Under the pieces are notes generated by a model. The model did not search any database. It had not been told where the DNA came from and was given only the letters and a program-made list of their open reading frames with translations. The translations under genes and the position numbers were made by a program. A DNA stretch of 64,000 bases from Limnospira fusiformis SAG 85.79 (GTDB taxonomy: Bacteria; Cyanobacteriota; Cyanobacteriia; Cyanobacteriales; Microcoleaceae), in NCBI RefSeq assembly GCF_012516315.1, contig NZ_CP051185.1, positions 4,655,363 to 4,719,362 on the forward strand, read 5' to 3'. Positions 54,636-63,553 of this stretch are shown piece by piece (position 1 is the first letter of the stretch; the number at the start of each line of letters is the position of its first letter).

Positions 54636-55649
54636 CTAGCTTGCAGCATATTGAAATCTCCATGAATTGAATGACAAGAACTTGATATCTGAAGGCTTCG
54701 CGTTTGGGCACAATCGCTTACCTGTTTCCAGAGAATGTAGACTCACTCGCCCTTTCGACGCACCGCCGATGTAGACAATGCCATATTTGGGATGCTTGGC
54801 GATTCCACCTCGCTTAAACCCTTCTGAAATCGTCCCACCATAAGGTGAACGAGTTCCGCCTTTACTGGGTTGAAATCGATGCAACTGTCTACGGTGAAAT
54901 CGGAGCGGAATCACTACCATCAGTTCGTTGTTATCGGGTTGCTCGTGCCCTTCGGTGTACCAGTTTGCTAAGACCCAACTATCAACACAGTGAGCAGAAA
55001 ACTTATCTGAAAGCTTCTGCTTTGATTTCTTGAGTCCTAACTGATTCCGAAGTTCTGCGGTTTCGTGTCCCTTCAGAGTGTGAAGAATTGCAATTCGCTC
55101 TAGCTCTGAGTAGAACCACTTCTTGCCCACTTCCATCGGACTGAATAAAACATTCCACTGGCCACAGTTCTTGAACGTCCGCGCTTTGATGTCTTCGACA
55201 ACAAAGGCAGTAACCGGGAATAACTTGGTGAGCCAGTGACAGATTCGTAATTTCCATTGCCATCGCGCTTTCGTGCTAGGTGGGATTCCGCCTCGCTTAC
55301 GATTTGGGCAATTCTTCCGGCAAGGAGTATTACGGTATCTTCGCGCTCTCCGAGCATTGCGCTTCGCTTCGACGGCATTCTTGACCCAATCCACTGCATG
55401 AGCCTGGATATTGAGATAGGTTCTCGTTCTTGACTTCACCGTAAAGCCTTCACGCTTTGAACCTGGAGCCATCCCAACCGCAAGAGGTTGAGTGAATCGT
55501 GATGATGGCTCTACATTCAGACGGGCACACAGTACGCCTTTCTTGTAGAACAAGGTTGCTTTGCCTGACTTGTTCCACCGAATTGCTCGGTTCAAGGTCG
55601 TGGGCATTAGTGGACGCTGATTTATATCGACAACTGGTACAGATTGCAT
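54636..55649 (-). CDS. isrB: IsrB-type RRXRR protein (IscB relative without HNH), RuvC-I aspartate replaced
   Basis: 337 aa. The PLMP motif is at residues 13-16. The RuvC-I stretch reads VGMAPGSKREGF with alanine 61 where IscB/IsrB/Cas9 relatives have aspartate (GIDPGS). The arginine-rich bridge helix lies at about 95-114 (RNARRARRYRNTPCRKN). RuvC-II glutamate 152 (FVVEDIKA) and RuvC-III H220/D223 (AHCVDSWVLA) are kept. No HNH domain lies between II and III, which together with the length marks IsrB. IsrB nicks DNA under guidance of an upstream omega RNA; loss of the RuvC-I aspartate should abolish cutting but not binding. Confidence 0.8.
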   Translation of the reverse strand: MQSVPVVDINQRPLMPTTLNRAIRWNKSGKATLFYKKGVLCARLNVEPSSRFTQPLAVGMAPGSKREGFTVKSRTRTYLNIQAHAVDWVKNAVEAKRNARRARRYRNTPCRKNCPNRKRGGIPPSTKARWQWKLRICHWLTKLFPVTAFVVEDIKARTFKNCGQWNVLFSPMEVGKKWFYSELERIAILHTLKGHETAELRNQLGLKKSKQKLSDKFSAHCVDSWVLANWYTEGHEQPDNNELMVVIPLRFHRRQLHRFQPSKGGTRSPYGGTISEGFKRGGIAKHPKYGIVYIGGASKGRVSLHSLETGKRLCPNAKPSDIKFLSFNSWRFQYAAS

Positions 55650-55850
55650 GGCGGTAAGCCGTTAATGTACATCTCTTCGACGCTGACGACTCAAGGGACT
55701 AGGGATTAGAGAAGTGTCTCTAGTGTTGGTTGCGCTGCCACGCGCTAAGTCGTTCAGTTTGCCTTGTGGCGTAGTCTAGTCCTCGTGTTTAACCTGAACT
55801 TGCTCTATGGCTTGAGCTTATTCAAGCCCCGTCTCTTTAGAGCGGGGTAC
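55650..55850 (-). ncRNA. HEARO-type omega RNA upstream of isrB
   Basis: Read on the minus strand, the region begins with GTACCCCGCTCTAAAGAG and a CCCCG...CGGGG hairpin (55847-55827). A CTTGA/TCAAG hairpin follows (55826-55811), and the rest runs for about 170 nt to the isrB start. Position, first hairpin and gene content agree with HEARO RNAs, the omega RNAs of IscB/IsrB. In those systems the guide lies at the 5' end, here the ~20 bases above 55850 (55851-55870). Ends are approximate. Confidence 0.65.
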
Positions 55851-55955
55851 ATGACAATTAAATTCCTGCTCATTGTATCACTCCATCTTAGCGGTTCTGG
55901 GAAACTCGGTATAGAGGTTAAGGGGGTAGAGGTTAAGGGGAATTGGTTATGAGCG

Positions 55956-57701
55956 TTGTCCCACCCCATCGGGCCAACCACCTGGTCTGGCAATTATTCC
56001 GTGGGGAGCAAATTCTTGGATCAATGGCTGCAAAAAGGTGAAATACTGCACAATGATAGAGAACAATTGAAGTCAAATTTATCAATGCCAGAGAAATCTT
56101 GGCTGAACCGTCAGCGTCAACATCAAACCAGTAGAGGTGCAACGGAGTTATTTGATATGCACCATAACCATCGTGATTCGGGAGTTACAGACTCCAATAG
56201 TCAAAATTATAGATTCCCTCCGGGGATTAGGCGTTTTCGTCTTCTTTCCCGTCGGCGGGGATGGGGGGGGTCTCAACCCCAGAAACCTGAGCAAGCTAAT
56301 AAACTTAATATCCCCCCAGAATGTTATCAGAATCGGCGAGGCAAAGCAGCGATCGCCCTAAGCCTGATTTGGAGTCTGATGATTATCGGGCACTTGATTT
56401 CCTGGGGATATTGGTTAATTCTGGGATTAACTGGGTTATTAGTAATTCAAGCTATCCGCATTGTGTGGGCTGGCCACCGTGGGTTAGATATTAACCCGGA
56501 ACATAGGCCAGAAGAATTGCCCTTTGTCTCCCTACTGGTGGCTGCTAAAAATGAAGAGGCTGTGATTGGCAATTTAGTCAAGAATCTCTGCGCTCTCAAC
56601 TATCCTAGTCATTGCTATGAACTGTGGGTGATTGATGATAATAGTAGCGATCGCACTCCCATAGTTCTCCAGGAATTAGCCAAAGAGTATCAACAACTGC
56701 ACATTCTGCACCGAGACGAAAACGCCACTGGTGGCAAATCGGGCGCACTCAATCAAGCCCTACCCCTCACCCGTGGTAAAATACTAGGGGTTTTTGATGC
56801 CGATGCTACTGTGGACTCAGATCTGCTACAACAGGTGATTCCCAAATTTCAGGCGGAACAAGTGGGAGCCGTTCAACTCCAAAAGGCGATCGCCAATAGC
56901 AACTTCAACTTTTTAACCCGTTGTCAAGCCTCAGAGATGGCTTTAGATGCCTTTTTCCAGAAACAGCGAGTAGCTGTGGGCGGTATTGGGGAACTGCGGG
57001 GAAATGGGGAGTTTATTCGTCGCGCCGCCCTCGAAAGCTGTGGCGGATGGTGTGAACAAACCATTACCGATGATCTCGATTTAACCATTCGTCTGCACTT
57101 AGACCATTGGGATATCGAATTTCTGGATACTTCCGTCGTCTTTGAAGAAGGAGTTACCAATTGGGTCGCCCTCTGGCATCAGCGGAACCGTTGGGCTGAG
57201 GGAGGATATCAAAGATATCTCGACTATGGGAAATTCATCATCGCTAACCGTATGGGAGTTGGCAAAACCTTTGATTTATTCGGGTTTTTGATTACCCAGT
57301 ACATCTTACCCATGGCTGCCATTCCCGATTTATTCATGTCATTGATTCTCCGTCGCCCCCCCATTACCAGCCCCCTGACTCTATTAGCAGTTAGTCTGTC
57401 GCTGATCGGAATGTTTATCGGCTTGCGGCGTACTGTTAGCCGTGGAAATATGCCATCCCAGAAAACTAATTCACCTGATAACTTAACCACAGATGGCGAT
57501 CGCCAAGCGGCTACCGAGTCATTAGGCAAATATTATCCCCCACTTTCCTACATGACGACATTGTTCCAAACCCTGCGTGGTACCGTGTATATGTTTCATT
57601 GGTTCATTGTCGTTGCCAGTGCCACGGCCCGGATCAGTGTGCGTCCCAAACGCCTGAAATGGGTGAAGACGGTTCATCAAGGAACCCTAAACCATCAATG
57701 A
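55956..57701 (+). CDS. Membrane-bound processive family 2 glycosyltransferase (BcsA/CesA-like)
   Basis: Up to 581 aa; the start is uncertain (TTG 55956, or ATG near 56085 or 56157). Two helices near 125-165 precede a GT-A domain with IDDNSSD, DADATVDSD, TDDLDLT and the processive signature QRNRWAEGG. More helices follow up to about 560. The D,D,D,QxxRW pattern marks polymer-forming enzymes such as cellulose, hyaluronan or poly-GlcNAc synthases. There is no PilZ domain. The gene is followed after 10 bp by the sucC-like gene. Confidence 0.85.
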   Translation: MSHPIGPTTWSGNYSVGSKFLDQWLQKGEILHNDREQLKSNLSMPEKSWLNRQRQHQTSRGATELFDMHHNHRDSGVTDSNSQNYRFPPGIRRFRLLSRRRGWGGSQPQKPEQANKLNIPPECYQNRRGKAAIALSLIWSLMIIGHLISWGYWLILGLTGLLVIQAIRIVWAGHRGLDINPEHRPEELPFVSLLVAAKNEEAVIGNLVKNLCALNYPSHCYELWVIDDNSSDRTPIVLQELAKEYQQLHILHRDENATGGKSGALNQALPLTRGKILGVFDADATVDSDLLQQVIPKFQAEQVGAVQLQKAIANSNFNFLTRCQASEMALDAFFQKQRVAVGGIGELRGNGEFIRRAALESCGGWCEQTITDDLDLTIRLHLDHWDIEFLDTSVVFEEGVTNWVALWHQRNRWAEGGYQRYLDYGKFIIANRMGVGKTFDLFGFLITQYILPMAAIPDLFMSLILRRPPITSPLTLLAVSLSLIGMFIGLRRTVSRGNMPSQKTNSPDNLTTDGDRQAATESLGKYYPPLSYMTTLFQTLRGTVYMFHWFIVVASATARISVRPKRLKWVKTVHQGTLNHQ

Positions 57702-57711
57702 GGAACCACCC

Positions 57712-58857
57712 ATGGATTTGCTAGAGTACCAAGCTAAAACCCTATTTCGTCAGATGGCAATTCCCGTATTGCCTTCCCAGAGAATTGATTTTGCTCATGA
57801 CCTCAAAGGATTAACCATCCCCTATCCTGTGGTTCTCAAATCCCAAGTTCGGGCTGGGGGACGGGGAAAAGCTGGTGGTATCAAGTTTGTGGAAAATACC
57901 ATTGATGCAGTGGCTGCGGCTCAATGTATTTTTAATCTGGCTATTCAAGATGAATATCCCCAAGTCCTACTGGCTGAAGCTAAATATGATGCCGATCAAG
58001 AAGTATATCTGGCGGTGATTCTTGATCCGGTGACTCGCCGCCCCCTATTATTGGGGTCTGTGCAGGGGGGAGTTAACGTTGAGGCTACCATGTTCCATAT
58101 TCAAAAGGTCGTCGTAGATCAGGAATTTTCCCCTTTTTATGCTCGCCGTCTGACGGTGAAAATGGGATTACAAGAACACCATGTCCTATCTGTCAGTAAC
58201 ATTTTGGAGAAAATGTATCGGCTATTTGTCGAGAAAGACTTAGATTTGGTGGAAATTAACCCCCTGGGGATTAGTTCCACGGGCGAGTTAATGGCTCTTG
58301 ATGGGAAGGTGGTCGCTAATAATCAGGCTTTGGAGAGACACCCGGATTTAGTTCTGTTGGTTAATGAACAATGTTCAGATACTAGCGCAATTGAGCCAAC
58401 GGATTTACCCACTAATCAACCCAATTTTGTCGAACTTGATGGCAATATTGGTATCATCTGCAATGGGGCTGCTTTAACTATGACTACCCTAGATCAGATT
58501 ATAGCAACTAAGGGAAAACCTGCTAATTTCTTCAACTTGGGAGGAGAAGATCATTTTGACCTGACCGAAACACTGTTGCAGAATTTCTATGAGGGACTAA
58601 CATTGGTCATGGCATCCGATCGCATTAAAGTCGTGATGATTAACTGGCTGGGACACCAGACTACTACTGATCAACTGGCTGAGGCGATCGCCAACTTTTT
58701 ACAGCGCCAAAATCAGAGCAATACTCTCCCGCATTTTGTCCTACGTTTGCAAGTCACTGAACCAGAGAGTAACCTAGCTAAATTTGCTGATTTACCTGTG
58801 GAAATTGTGGCAAATTTCGATGATGCGGTTAAACGAACCGTCGCTTTATCTCGGTAG
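57712..58857 (+). CDS. sucC: Succinate-CoA ligase beta subunit (SucC)
   Basis: 381 aa. The ATP-grasp domain starts MDLLEYQAKTLFRQMAIPV and has KSQVRAGGRGKAGGIKF. NPLGISSTGELMALDGKV holds the metal/ATP site, and the C-terminal CoA-ligase domain follows. The canonical GGGENFxxA-type ending region is somewhat divergent. With SucD it makes ATP from succinyl-CoA. GAGGA precedes ATG 57712. The gene follows the glycosyltransferase by 10 bp and precedes sucD by 98 bp. Confidence 0.88.
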   Translation: MDLLEYQAKTLFRQMAIPVLPSQRIDFAHDLKGLTIPYPVVLKSQVRAGGRGKAGGIKFVENTIDAVAAAQCIFNLAIQDEYPQVLLAEAKYDADQEVYLAVILDPVTRRPLLLGSVQGGVNVEATMFHIQKVVVDQEFSPFYARRLTVKMGLQEHHVLSVSNILEKMYRLFVEKDLDLVEINPLGISSTGELMALDGKVVANNQALERHPDLVLLVNEQCSDTSAIEPTDLPTNQPNFVELDGNIGIICNGAALTMTTLDQIIATKGKPANFFNLGGEDHFDLTETLLQNFYEGLTLVMASDRIKVVMINWLGHQTTTDQLAEAIANFLQRQNQSNTLPHFVLRLQVTEPESNLAKFADLPVEIVANFDDAVKRTVALSR

Positions 58858-58955
58858 GTAAGGGTTCAGAAATAATCTCCTGTAGATAGAGGCTGTTTAC
58901 TGAACCCGCCCGGACATAGCTGCATGGTTTCTGATTAATTATAGCTTGAAAAAAT

Positions 58956-59861
58956 ATGAATTTAACTCCAGATAGTAAAGTCATTATTCAGGGGTTGAGG
59001 GATTCTGAACCTTCCCTAAAGGCAGCCCTCAATATGAAAGCATATAGCACTAATATCGTCGCCTGTGTCAGCGCCGGAAGAGGTGGGGATATCATCCATG
59101 AAATCCCATTTTTTGACCTAGTAGAACAGGCTCAAGCCGCCGTAGGACCTGTAGATACTAGCGTCATTTTGGTTCACCCTTATGACGTTCTTGATGCGGC
59201 ATTAGAGGCTATTGATGCCGGAATTAGACAGCTTGTAATTGTTACTGAAGGAATGCCACCCCTCGATATGGTGCGTTTGGTCAGAAAGGCGGAAGCCACC
59301 GAAACTTTAGTTGTCGGTCCTAATTGTCCTGGTATTATTGTCCCCGGTAAACTATTATTGGGAACCCATCCTCCTCAATTTTATACCCCCGGTTCTATTG
59401 GCTTAATTAGTCGCAGTAGCACCCTCACTTATGAAGTCGCTCAAGCCTTGACTGATGCCAAATTGGGGCAGTCTATTAGTGTCTGTATTGGTAGTGATTT
59501 AATTGTCGGTTCCTCCTTTATTCAATGGCTCCAGATTTTAGATGAAGATGACCATACAGATGCCATTGTTTTGGTGGGAGAAGTTGGCGGCTCTAGTGAA
59601 GAAGAAGCAGCCTCTTATATTGCCGAAACTATTGATAAACCCGTGGTAGCTTATATTACCGGTCTCCATACTCCTAAAGCTCAATTGATTAGTCATGCTA
59701 GTACAATTATCACTTCCAGATTTACCCAAGACCTTCACCCAGGGACGGCTCAGAGTAAAATTTCCGTATTTGAAAAAGCTAAAATCCCCGTGGCTTCTAG
59801 TCCCTATCACCTGCCTGAGTTATTGAAAAAGTGCCTTAAAAAAAATCGCGCCTCTAAGTAA
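58956..59861 (+). CDS. sucD: Succinate-CoA ligase alpha subunit (SucD)
   Basis: 301 aa. A CoA-binding Rossmann domain starts at residue ~5 (SKVIIQGL); VGPNCPGIIVPGK and LVGEVGGSSEEEAASYI are conserved. The phosphorylated histidine lies in LISHASTI near residue 249, where most members have MGHAGAI. The alterations near the active histidine suggest a diverged acyl-CoA ligase that may prefer another acid. It pairs with the gene just upstream. Confidence 0.88.
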   Translation: MNLTPDSKVIIQGLRDSEPSLKAALNMKAYSTNIVACVSAGRGGDIIHEIPFFDLVEQAQAAVGPVDTSVILVHPYDVLDAALEAIDAGIRQLVIVTEGMPPLDMVRLVRKAEATETLVVGPNCPGIIVPGKLLLGTHPPQFYTPGSIGLISRSSTLTYEVAQALTDAKLGQSISVCIGSDLIVGSSFIQWLQILDEDDHTDAIVLVGEVGGSSEEEAASYIAETIDKPVVAYITGLHTPKAQLISHASTIITSRFTQDLHPGTAQSKISVFEKAKIPVASSPYHLPELLKKCLKKNRASK

Positions 59862-59924
59862 ATCTCCAACGGCTTTAGGATGATGTATAATAGGAGAAAA
59901 TGTCAACTTTTAACTAGCAATTAA

Positions 59925-61385
59925 ATGGCTGCTAATCCTCAAAAAATCATCCTATGGTATCGGCATGATCTGCGGTTACATGACCATGAACCCCTAGATT
60001 TGGCTACCTCCACTCAAGCGCAAATTATCCCCCTCTACTGTTTCGACCCCAGACAGTTTGCCAAAACTTCCTTTGGTTTCCCGAAAATGGGGGGATTTCG
60101 GGGTAAATTTCTGTTAGAAAGTGTCGCGGATTTACGCCATAATTTGCAAAAAATTGGTAGTAACTTATTAGTAAGAATAGGTGAGCCAGAAACGGTTATA
60201 TTTGACCTGGTTAAACAATTAAATATTGATGCGGTTTATTACCATAAAGAAGTTACCACCGAAGAATTAGCAGTAGAAAGGGCATTAGAGAAAGCCTTAA
60301 CCCCCCTGGGAGTTGAGGTAAAATCTTTCTGGGGAGCCACATTATATCATCCCAAAGAATTACCCTTTCCCATTGAAAAACTACCGGAACTTTTTACCAA
60401 CTTCCGTAAACAGGTCGAGAAAAAATCAATTATTTACCCGCCATATACCCCCCCTAAGCAATTACCGACATTCCCAGATATTGAACCAGGAGAAATCCCA
60501 ACTTTGGCGGAACTTGGTATCACAAAATTACCCTTTGATAGCCGGGCTGTCTTGGATTTTGTCGGTGGAGAAACGGCGGGTTTAACCAGATTAAATGATT
60601 ATTTTTGGCAGCGAGATTGTCTCAAAAACTATAAACAAACTCGTAATGGGATGTTAGGCTCTGATTATTCGTCGAAATTTTCTCCCTGGTTAGCTAATGG
60701 TTGTCTATCTCCTCGATGGATTTATCAACAGGTGTGCGATTATGAACAACAACGAGTTAAAAATGATTCCACTTATTGGCTGGTTTTTGAATTATTATGG
60801 CGGGATTATTTCCGGTTTATTTGTCTGAAACATGGGCGTAAGGTGTTCTATAAATCGGGTTTACAGGGTGTCAAAATTCCCTGGGGAGAAAATTGGCAAC
60901 AGTTCCAGAGTTGGTGTGATGGACTGACGGGGTTTCCCCTGGTAGATGCGAATATGCGAGAGTTGGCTGCTACGGGGTTTATGTCTAATCGAGGACGGCA
61001 AAATGTGGCGAGTTTTTTAACTAAGAATTTGGGCATAAATTGGCAAATGGGGGCGGAGTGGTTTGAGTCTCTCCTGATTGATTATGATGTCTGTAGTAAT
61101 TGGGGTAATTGGAATTATACGGCGGGGGTGGGTAATGATGGCAGGGGATTTCGCTATTTTAATATAGCTAAACAGTCCCAGGATTATGACCCGATGGGGG
61201 ATTATGTGAAACATTGGCTACCAGAATTAGCGTCTATTCCTCATGGTAAGGTTCACTCTCCCTGGCGTTTATCTAATCAAGAACAGATCAGGTTTGGGAT
61301 GCGTTTGGGGGTGGATTATCCCTATCCTATGGTGGATCTGCAAAGGTCGGTAGAAGCTAATCGCCGGATTTATGAGAAATCCTGA
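59925..61385 (+). CDS. CRY-DASH (cryptochrome DASH) flavoprotein
   Basis: 486 aa. The photolyase alpha/beta domain begins with LWYRHDLRLHDHEPL. The FAD-binding helical domain has NGMLGSDYSSKFSPWLANGCLSPR, LLWRDYFRFI and NRGRQNVASFL...YDVCSNWGNW. The YSSKFSPWLA and DYDVCSNWGNW segments mark the DASH branch, which repairs UV dimers in single-stranded DNA and may sense light. It is single-gene by spacing. Confidence 0.9.
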   Translation: MAANPQKIILWYRHDLRLHDHEPLDLATSTQAQIIPLYCFDPRQFAKTSFGFPKMGGFRGKFLLESVADLRHNLQKIGSNLLVRIGEPETVIFDLVKQLNIDAVYYHKEVTTEELAVERALEKALTPLGVEVKSFWGATLYHPKELPFPIEKLPELFTNFRKQVEKKSIIYPPYTPPKQLPTFPDIEPGEIPTLAELGITKLPFDSRAVLDFVGGETAGLTRLNDYFWQRDCLKNYKQTRNGMLGSDYSSKFSPWLANGCLSPRWIYQQVCDYEQQRVKNDSTYWLVFELLWRDYFRFICLKHGRKVFYKSGLQGVKIPWGENWQQFQSWCDGLTGFPLVDANMRELAATGFMSNRGRQNVASFLTKNLGINWQMGAEWFESLLIDYDVCSNWGNWNYTAGVGNDGRGFRYFNIAKQSQDYDPMGDYVKHWLPELASIPHGKVHSPWRLSNQEQIRFGMRLGVDYPYPMVDLQRSVEANRRIYEKS

Positions 61386-61436
61386 CAAATGACCTGAAAT
61401 AACTATGGGATTGGTGTGAATTAAAAAAAAGTCAAA

Positions 61437-62441
61437 ATGGAGGGTATACAGTCGGTGAGTTGTGATTGCTGTGAAATGGTGAGGTTTTCCAAGTCGCCCC
61501 AAAAGTTGCGCCTGTTGGGGATAGCTTTAATTTCGATCCTGGGTTTTGCTGGGGTAGAGGCGGTGGTGGGATGGGTTAGTCATAGTATGGCTTTGACGGC
61601 TGACTCTGGTCACATGGCGGCGGATGGGTTGGCGATCGCTTTAGCGATTTTAGCGGCTTCTGTGGCGCGACGTTATCGGGGAATTGAGGTCTGGGCGGCT
61701 TTGTTGAATGGGGTGGGACTTTTGGTAATGGCGATCGCCATTGGTCTGGAGGCGATCCGACACCTACAAAATCCCCCGGAAACCATTTTGAGTTTACCTA
61801 TGTTGGTAGTTGCGATCATTGGTTTGGGGGTCAATGGCTTTAATATCATGCTGTTGCACCGAGATGGTCAACAGGACCTGAATATGCGGGGGGTTTTGCT
61901 TCATATCTTAGCTGATACCCTCAGTTCTGTTGGCGCTATTGTGGCAGCGATCGCTATTTGGTTAACAGATTGTACTTGGGCTGATGGTGCCGTCGGTTTG
62001 GGGGTGTCGGTGTTGGTGGGTTTGGGTTCGCTACCTGTGATCCGCCACAGTTTGGCGATTTTGTTAAATATATCTCCGGTGGGGGTAGATCGGGAGTTAG
62101 TCCGAGAGGCGATCGCCAACTTTCCGGGAATTGTAGCCGTCGAAGATTTGCTGATTATAGCGATCGCACCAGGTTATTATGCCGTGGAAGCCACCCTAAA
62201 AGTAGATATAGACCTAAAACAAGGCGATCGTTTACTCACCCAAATTCAGGCTACCCTCAGCCAAAAATTCGGCATTGACGATATTCGCTGCCAACTAGAT
62301 CAGGTATTATCTCCCCCAAAACTGGGTTTCTGGGAAATAGGACAGACCAGCCTCGCATCGATAATCAGCCCAGTCCAGGTAAATCAGCCCCTAGGAGTGA
62401 AAGAAATGCAGATCCCTCTCGACAAACGTTTGCACCAGTAG
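61437..62441 (+). CDS. Cation diffusion facilitator (CDF) metal efflux protein
   Basis: 334 aa with about six helices. The metal-site pattern HxxxD occurs in TM2 (ADSGHMAADGLAIALA) and TM5 (HILADTLSSVGAI), the pair that binds Zn or a similar metal. A short N-terminal Cys-rich stretch (CDCC near residues 9-12) could bind metal too. A cytosolic C-terminal domain with FPGIVAVEDLLI follows. ATG 61476 would remove the Cys stretch. Substrate likely zinc, inferred. Confidence 0.85.
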   Translation: MEGIQSVSCDCCEMVRFSKSPQKLRLLGIALISILGFAGVEAVVGWVSHSMALTADSGHMAADGLAIALAILAASVARRYRGIEVWAALLNGVGLLVMAIAIGLEAIRHLQNPPETILSLPMLVVAIIGLGVNGFNIMLLHRDGQQDLNMRGVLLHILADTLSSVGAIVAAIAIWLTDCTWADGAVGLGVSVLVGLGSLPVIRHSLAILLNISPVGVDRELVREAIANFPGIVAVEDLLIIAIAPGYYAVEATLKVDIDLKQGDRLLTQIQATLSQKFGIDDIRCQLDQVLSPPKLGFWEIGQTSLASIISPVQVNQPLGVKEMQIPLDKRLHQ

Positions 62442-62474
62442 CGATCGATCCAAATACTTATCAGAAAAATTAGG

Positions 62475-62505
62475 TTTTCAACCCCGTCCTTGTAGGACGA
62501 CTTTC
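62475..62505. repeat. Solitary IS200/IS605-type end hairpin
   Basis: TTTTCAACCCCGTCCT-TGT-AGGACG resembles the left-end hairpin at 10415-10440 (TTTCCAACC + stem). No tnpA or tnpB follows, so it is a remnant or a decayed MITE. Confidence 0.5.
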
Positions 62506-62526
62506 TGTGAAAATATTAGGGTAGTG

Positions 62527-62670
62527 CTAAAGAGGTAATGATGCCTTGTAGTGATGGATAAAATACCAAATGCCACCAATGTGATTCTGCAAACACTTGG
62601 AAAAGGACAAGGTCTTGGGTACTAAGCGAGACACTCGTTGTCTCAAGGTATTGTTAAACCTTTCGATGTA
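62527..62670 (-). pseudogene. IS1-family transposase, C-terminal fragment
   Basis: On the minus strand the frame reads YIERFNNTLRQRVSRLV, then KTLSFSKCLQNHIG and WYFIHHYKASLPL, then stop. This is the typical end of an IS1-family InsB transposase. It is cut off at 62670 by the IS630 copy, with a TA at the junction as expected for IS630 insertion. Confidence 0.8.
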
Positions 62671-63546
62671 TAGCATTAGTCAAGGTGGTTAGGACGCAGC
62701 TTTGAGAACGGAATCCATGGCATCATGGAGAGAATCAAACTGCTCAATGCAGTGGCGAATACGGGCTTTCAGCCACGACCAACATTTCTCTATCTTGTTG
62801 AGGTCTGGCGAATAAGGTGGTAGATAGAGTAAACGGCATTGAGCTGCCTCCACCAGTTCAGCAATCCGCCCCCCTTTATGAAACGTTGCATTGTCCAATA
62901 CTAGAGTCTGACCTGGCTTCAATGTTGGAATTAAGATGAACTCCAACCACAACTCAAACACTGTCCGATTACAACAACCCTCAAAGCTAAAGGGAGCTAA
63001 GAGTTGTTGATGACACCATGCGGCTATCATACTTACCCTGCCCTGCCTCTTCCCTGATTTGAGTGCATGGAAGCGTTTTCCTTCCTCGCAGTAACCATAA
63101 GGGTAATCCGAGTCCTGACTATTCATGCCGGCTTCATCGAGGTAGACCACTTCTTCCGGCTCCATCTGTTCAATCTGAGCCATAAACTCCTCTCGCTGTT
63201 GCTCATCACGTTCTTGGTAGCCGTAAGTTTTTTTTTCTGGTGAAGCCAATTTTCTTCAAGGCTCTGGATATGGTGCGAGGAGAGATGTCGTCATCCCAAA
63301 GTTCAGCCATTTGAGCTGCTGTTTTGTCGCCATGCTCTTGGGCAAAAGCCTTGAATTTTTGCCAGTCGGTAATTTTGTGGTTATTGCCAGGTCGGTGATG
63401 AGGTTTAGGGAGGAAGTCTCCGGTCTGTGCTTTTCTTTGCAGCCAGAGATTAATGGTGTTCCGGCTGACATGGAAAAGTTGACTGGCTTATGTTTTGGGC
63501 ATACCGTCTAGTTCAATTGCATTAATAACTTTTTGTCTGAGGTCGT
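62671..63546 (-). mobile_element. IS630-family element, copy 1 (damaged)
   Basis: The element starts at the TA junction in the IS1 remnant and runs to the boundary with the next copy. Both copies share the terminal TAGCA(T/C)TAGTCAA and GGTTAGGACGCAG sequences. A transposase with an N-terminal stop codon and an A9 frameshift fills it. Confidence 0.75.
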
Positions 63547-63553
63547 ATAGCAC
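62689..63553 (-). pseudogene. IS630-family transposase (stop codon and A9 frameshift)
   Basis: The N-terminal helix-turn-helix half reads DLRQKVINAIELDGMPKT, a TAA, then ASQLFHVSRNTINLWLQRK and on to RALKKIGFTRKK. At a run of nine A (about 63229-63237) the frame shifts to the 62689-63249 frame. That frame has DDE residues in VVYLDEAGMN, TLVLDNATFH and YSPDLNKIEKCW. The A run is a place where IS630 members are known to shift frame, so only the TAA is clearly disabling. Confidence 0.85.

Larger units (their letters stand above)
54570..55850 (-). mobile_element. IsrB/HEARO element
   Basis: The unit comprises the HEARO-like RNA (from about 55850), the IsrB gene and a 3' region with hairpins CCCAGTGTCTTTAGACCTGGG (on the plus strand, near 54581-54601) and GCGGCTTTAGCCGC (near 54619-54632). 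The exact ends are not known; the 3' limit is set by the start of ebsA. Its orientation is the same as ebsA. Confidence 0.6.

Noticed and set aside
55956..56100. Alternative small ORF from ATG 55949
   Set aside because: It closes after about 30 codons in another frame and has no motif.
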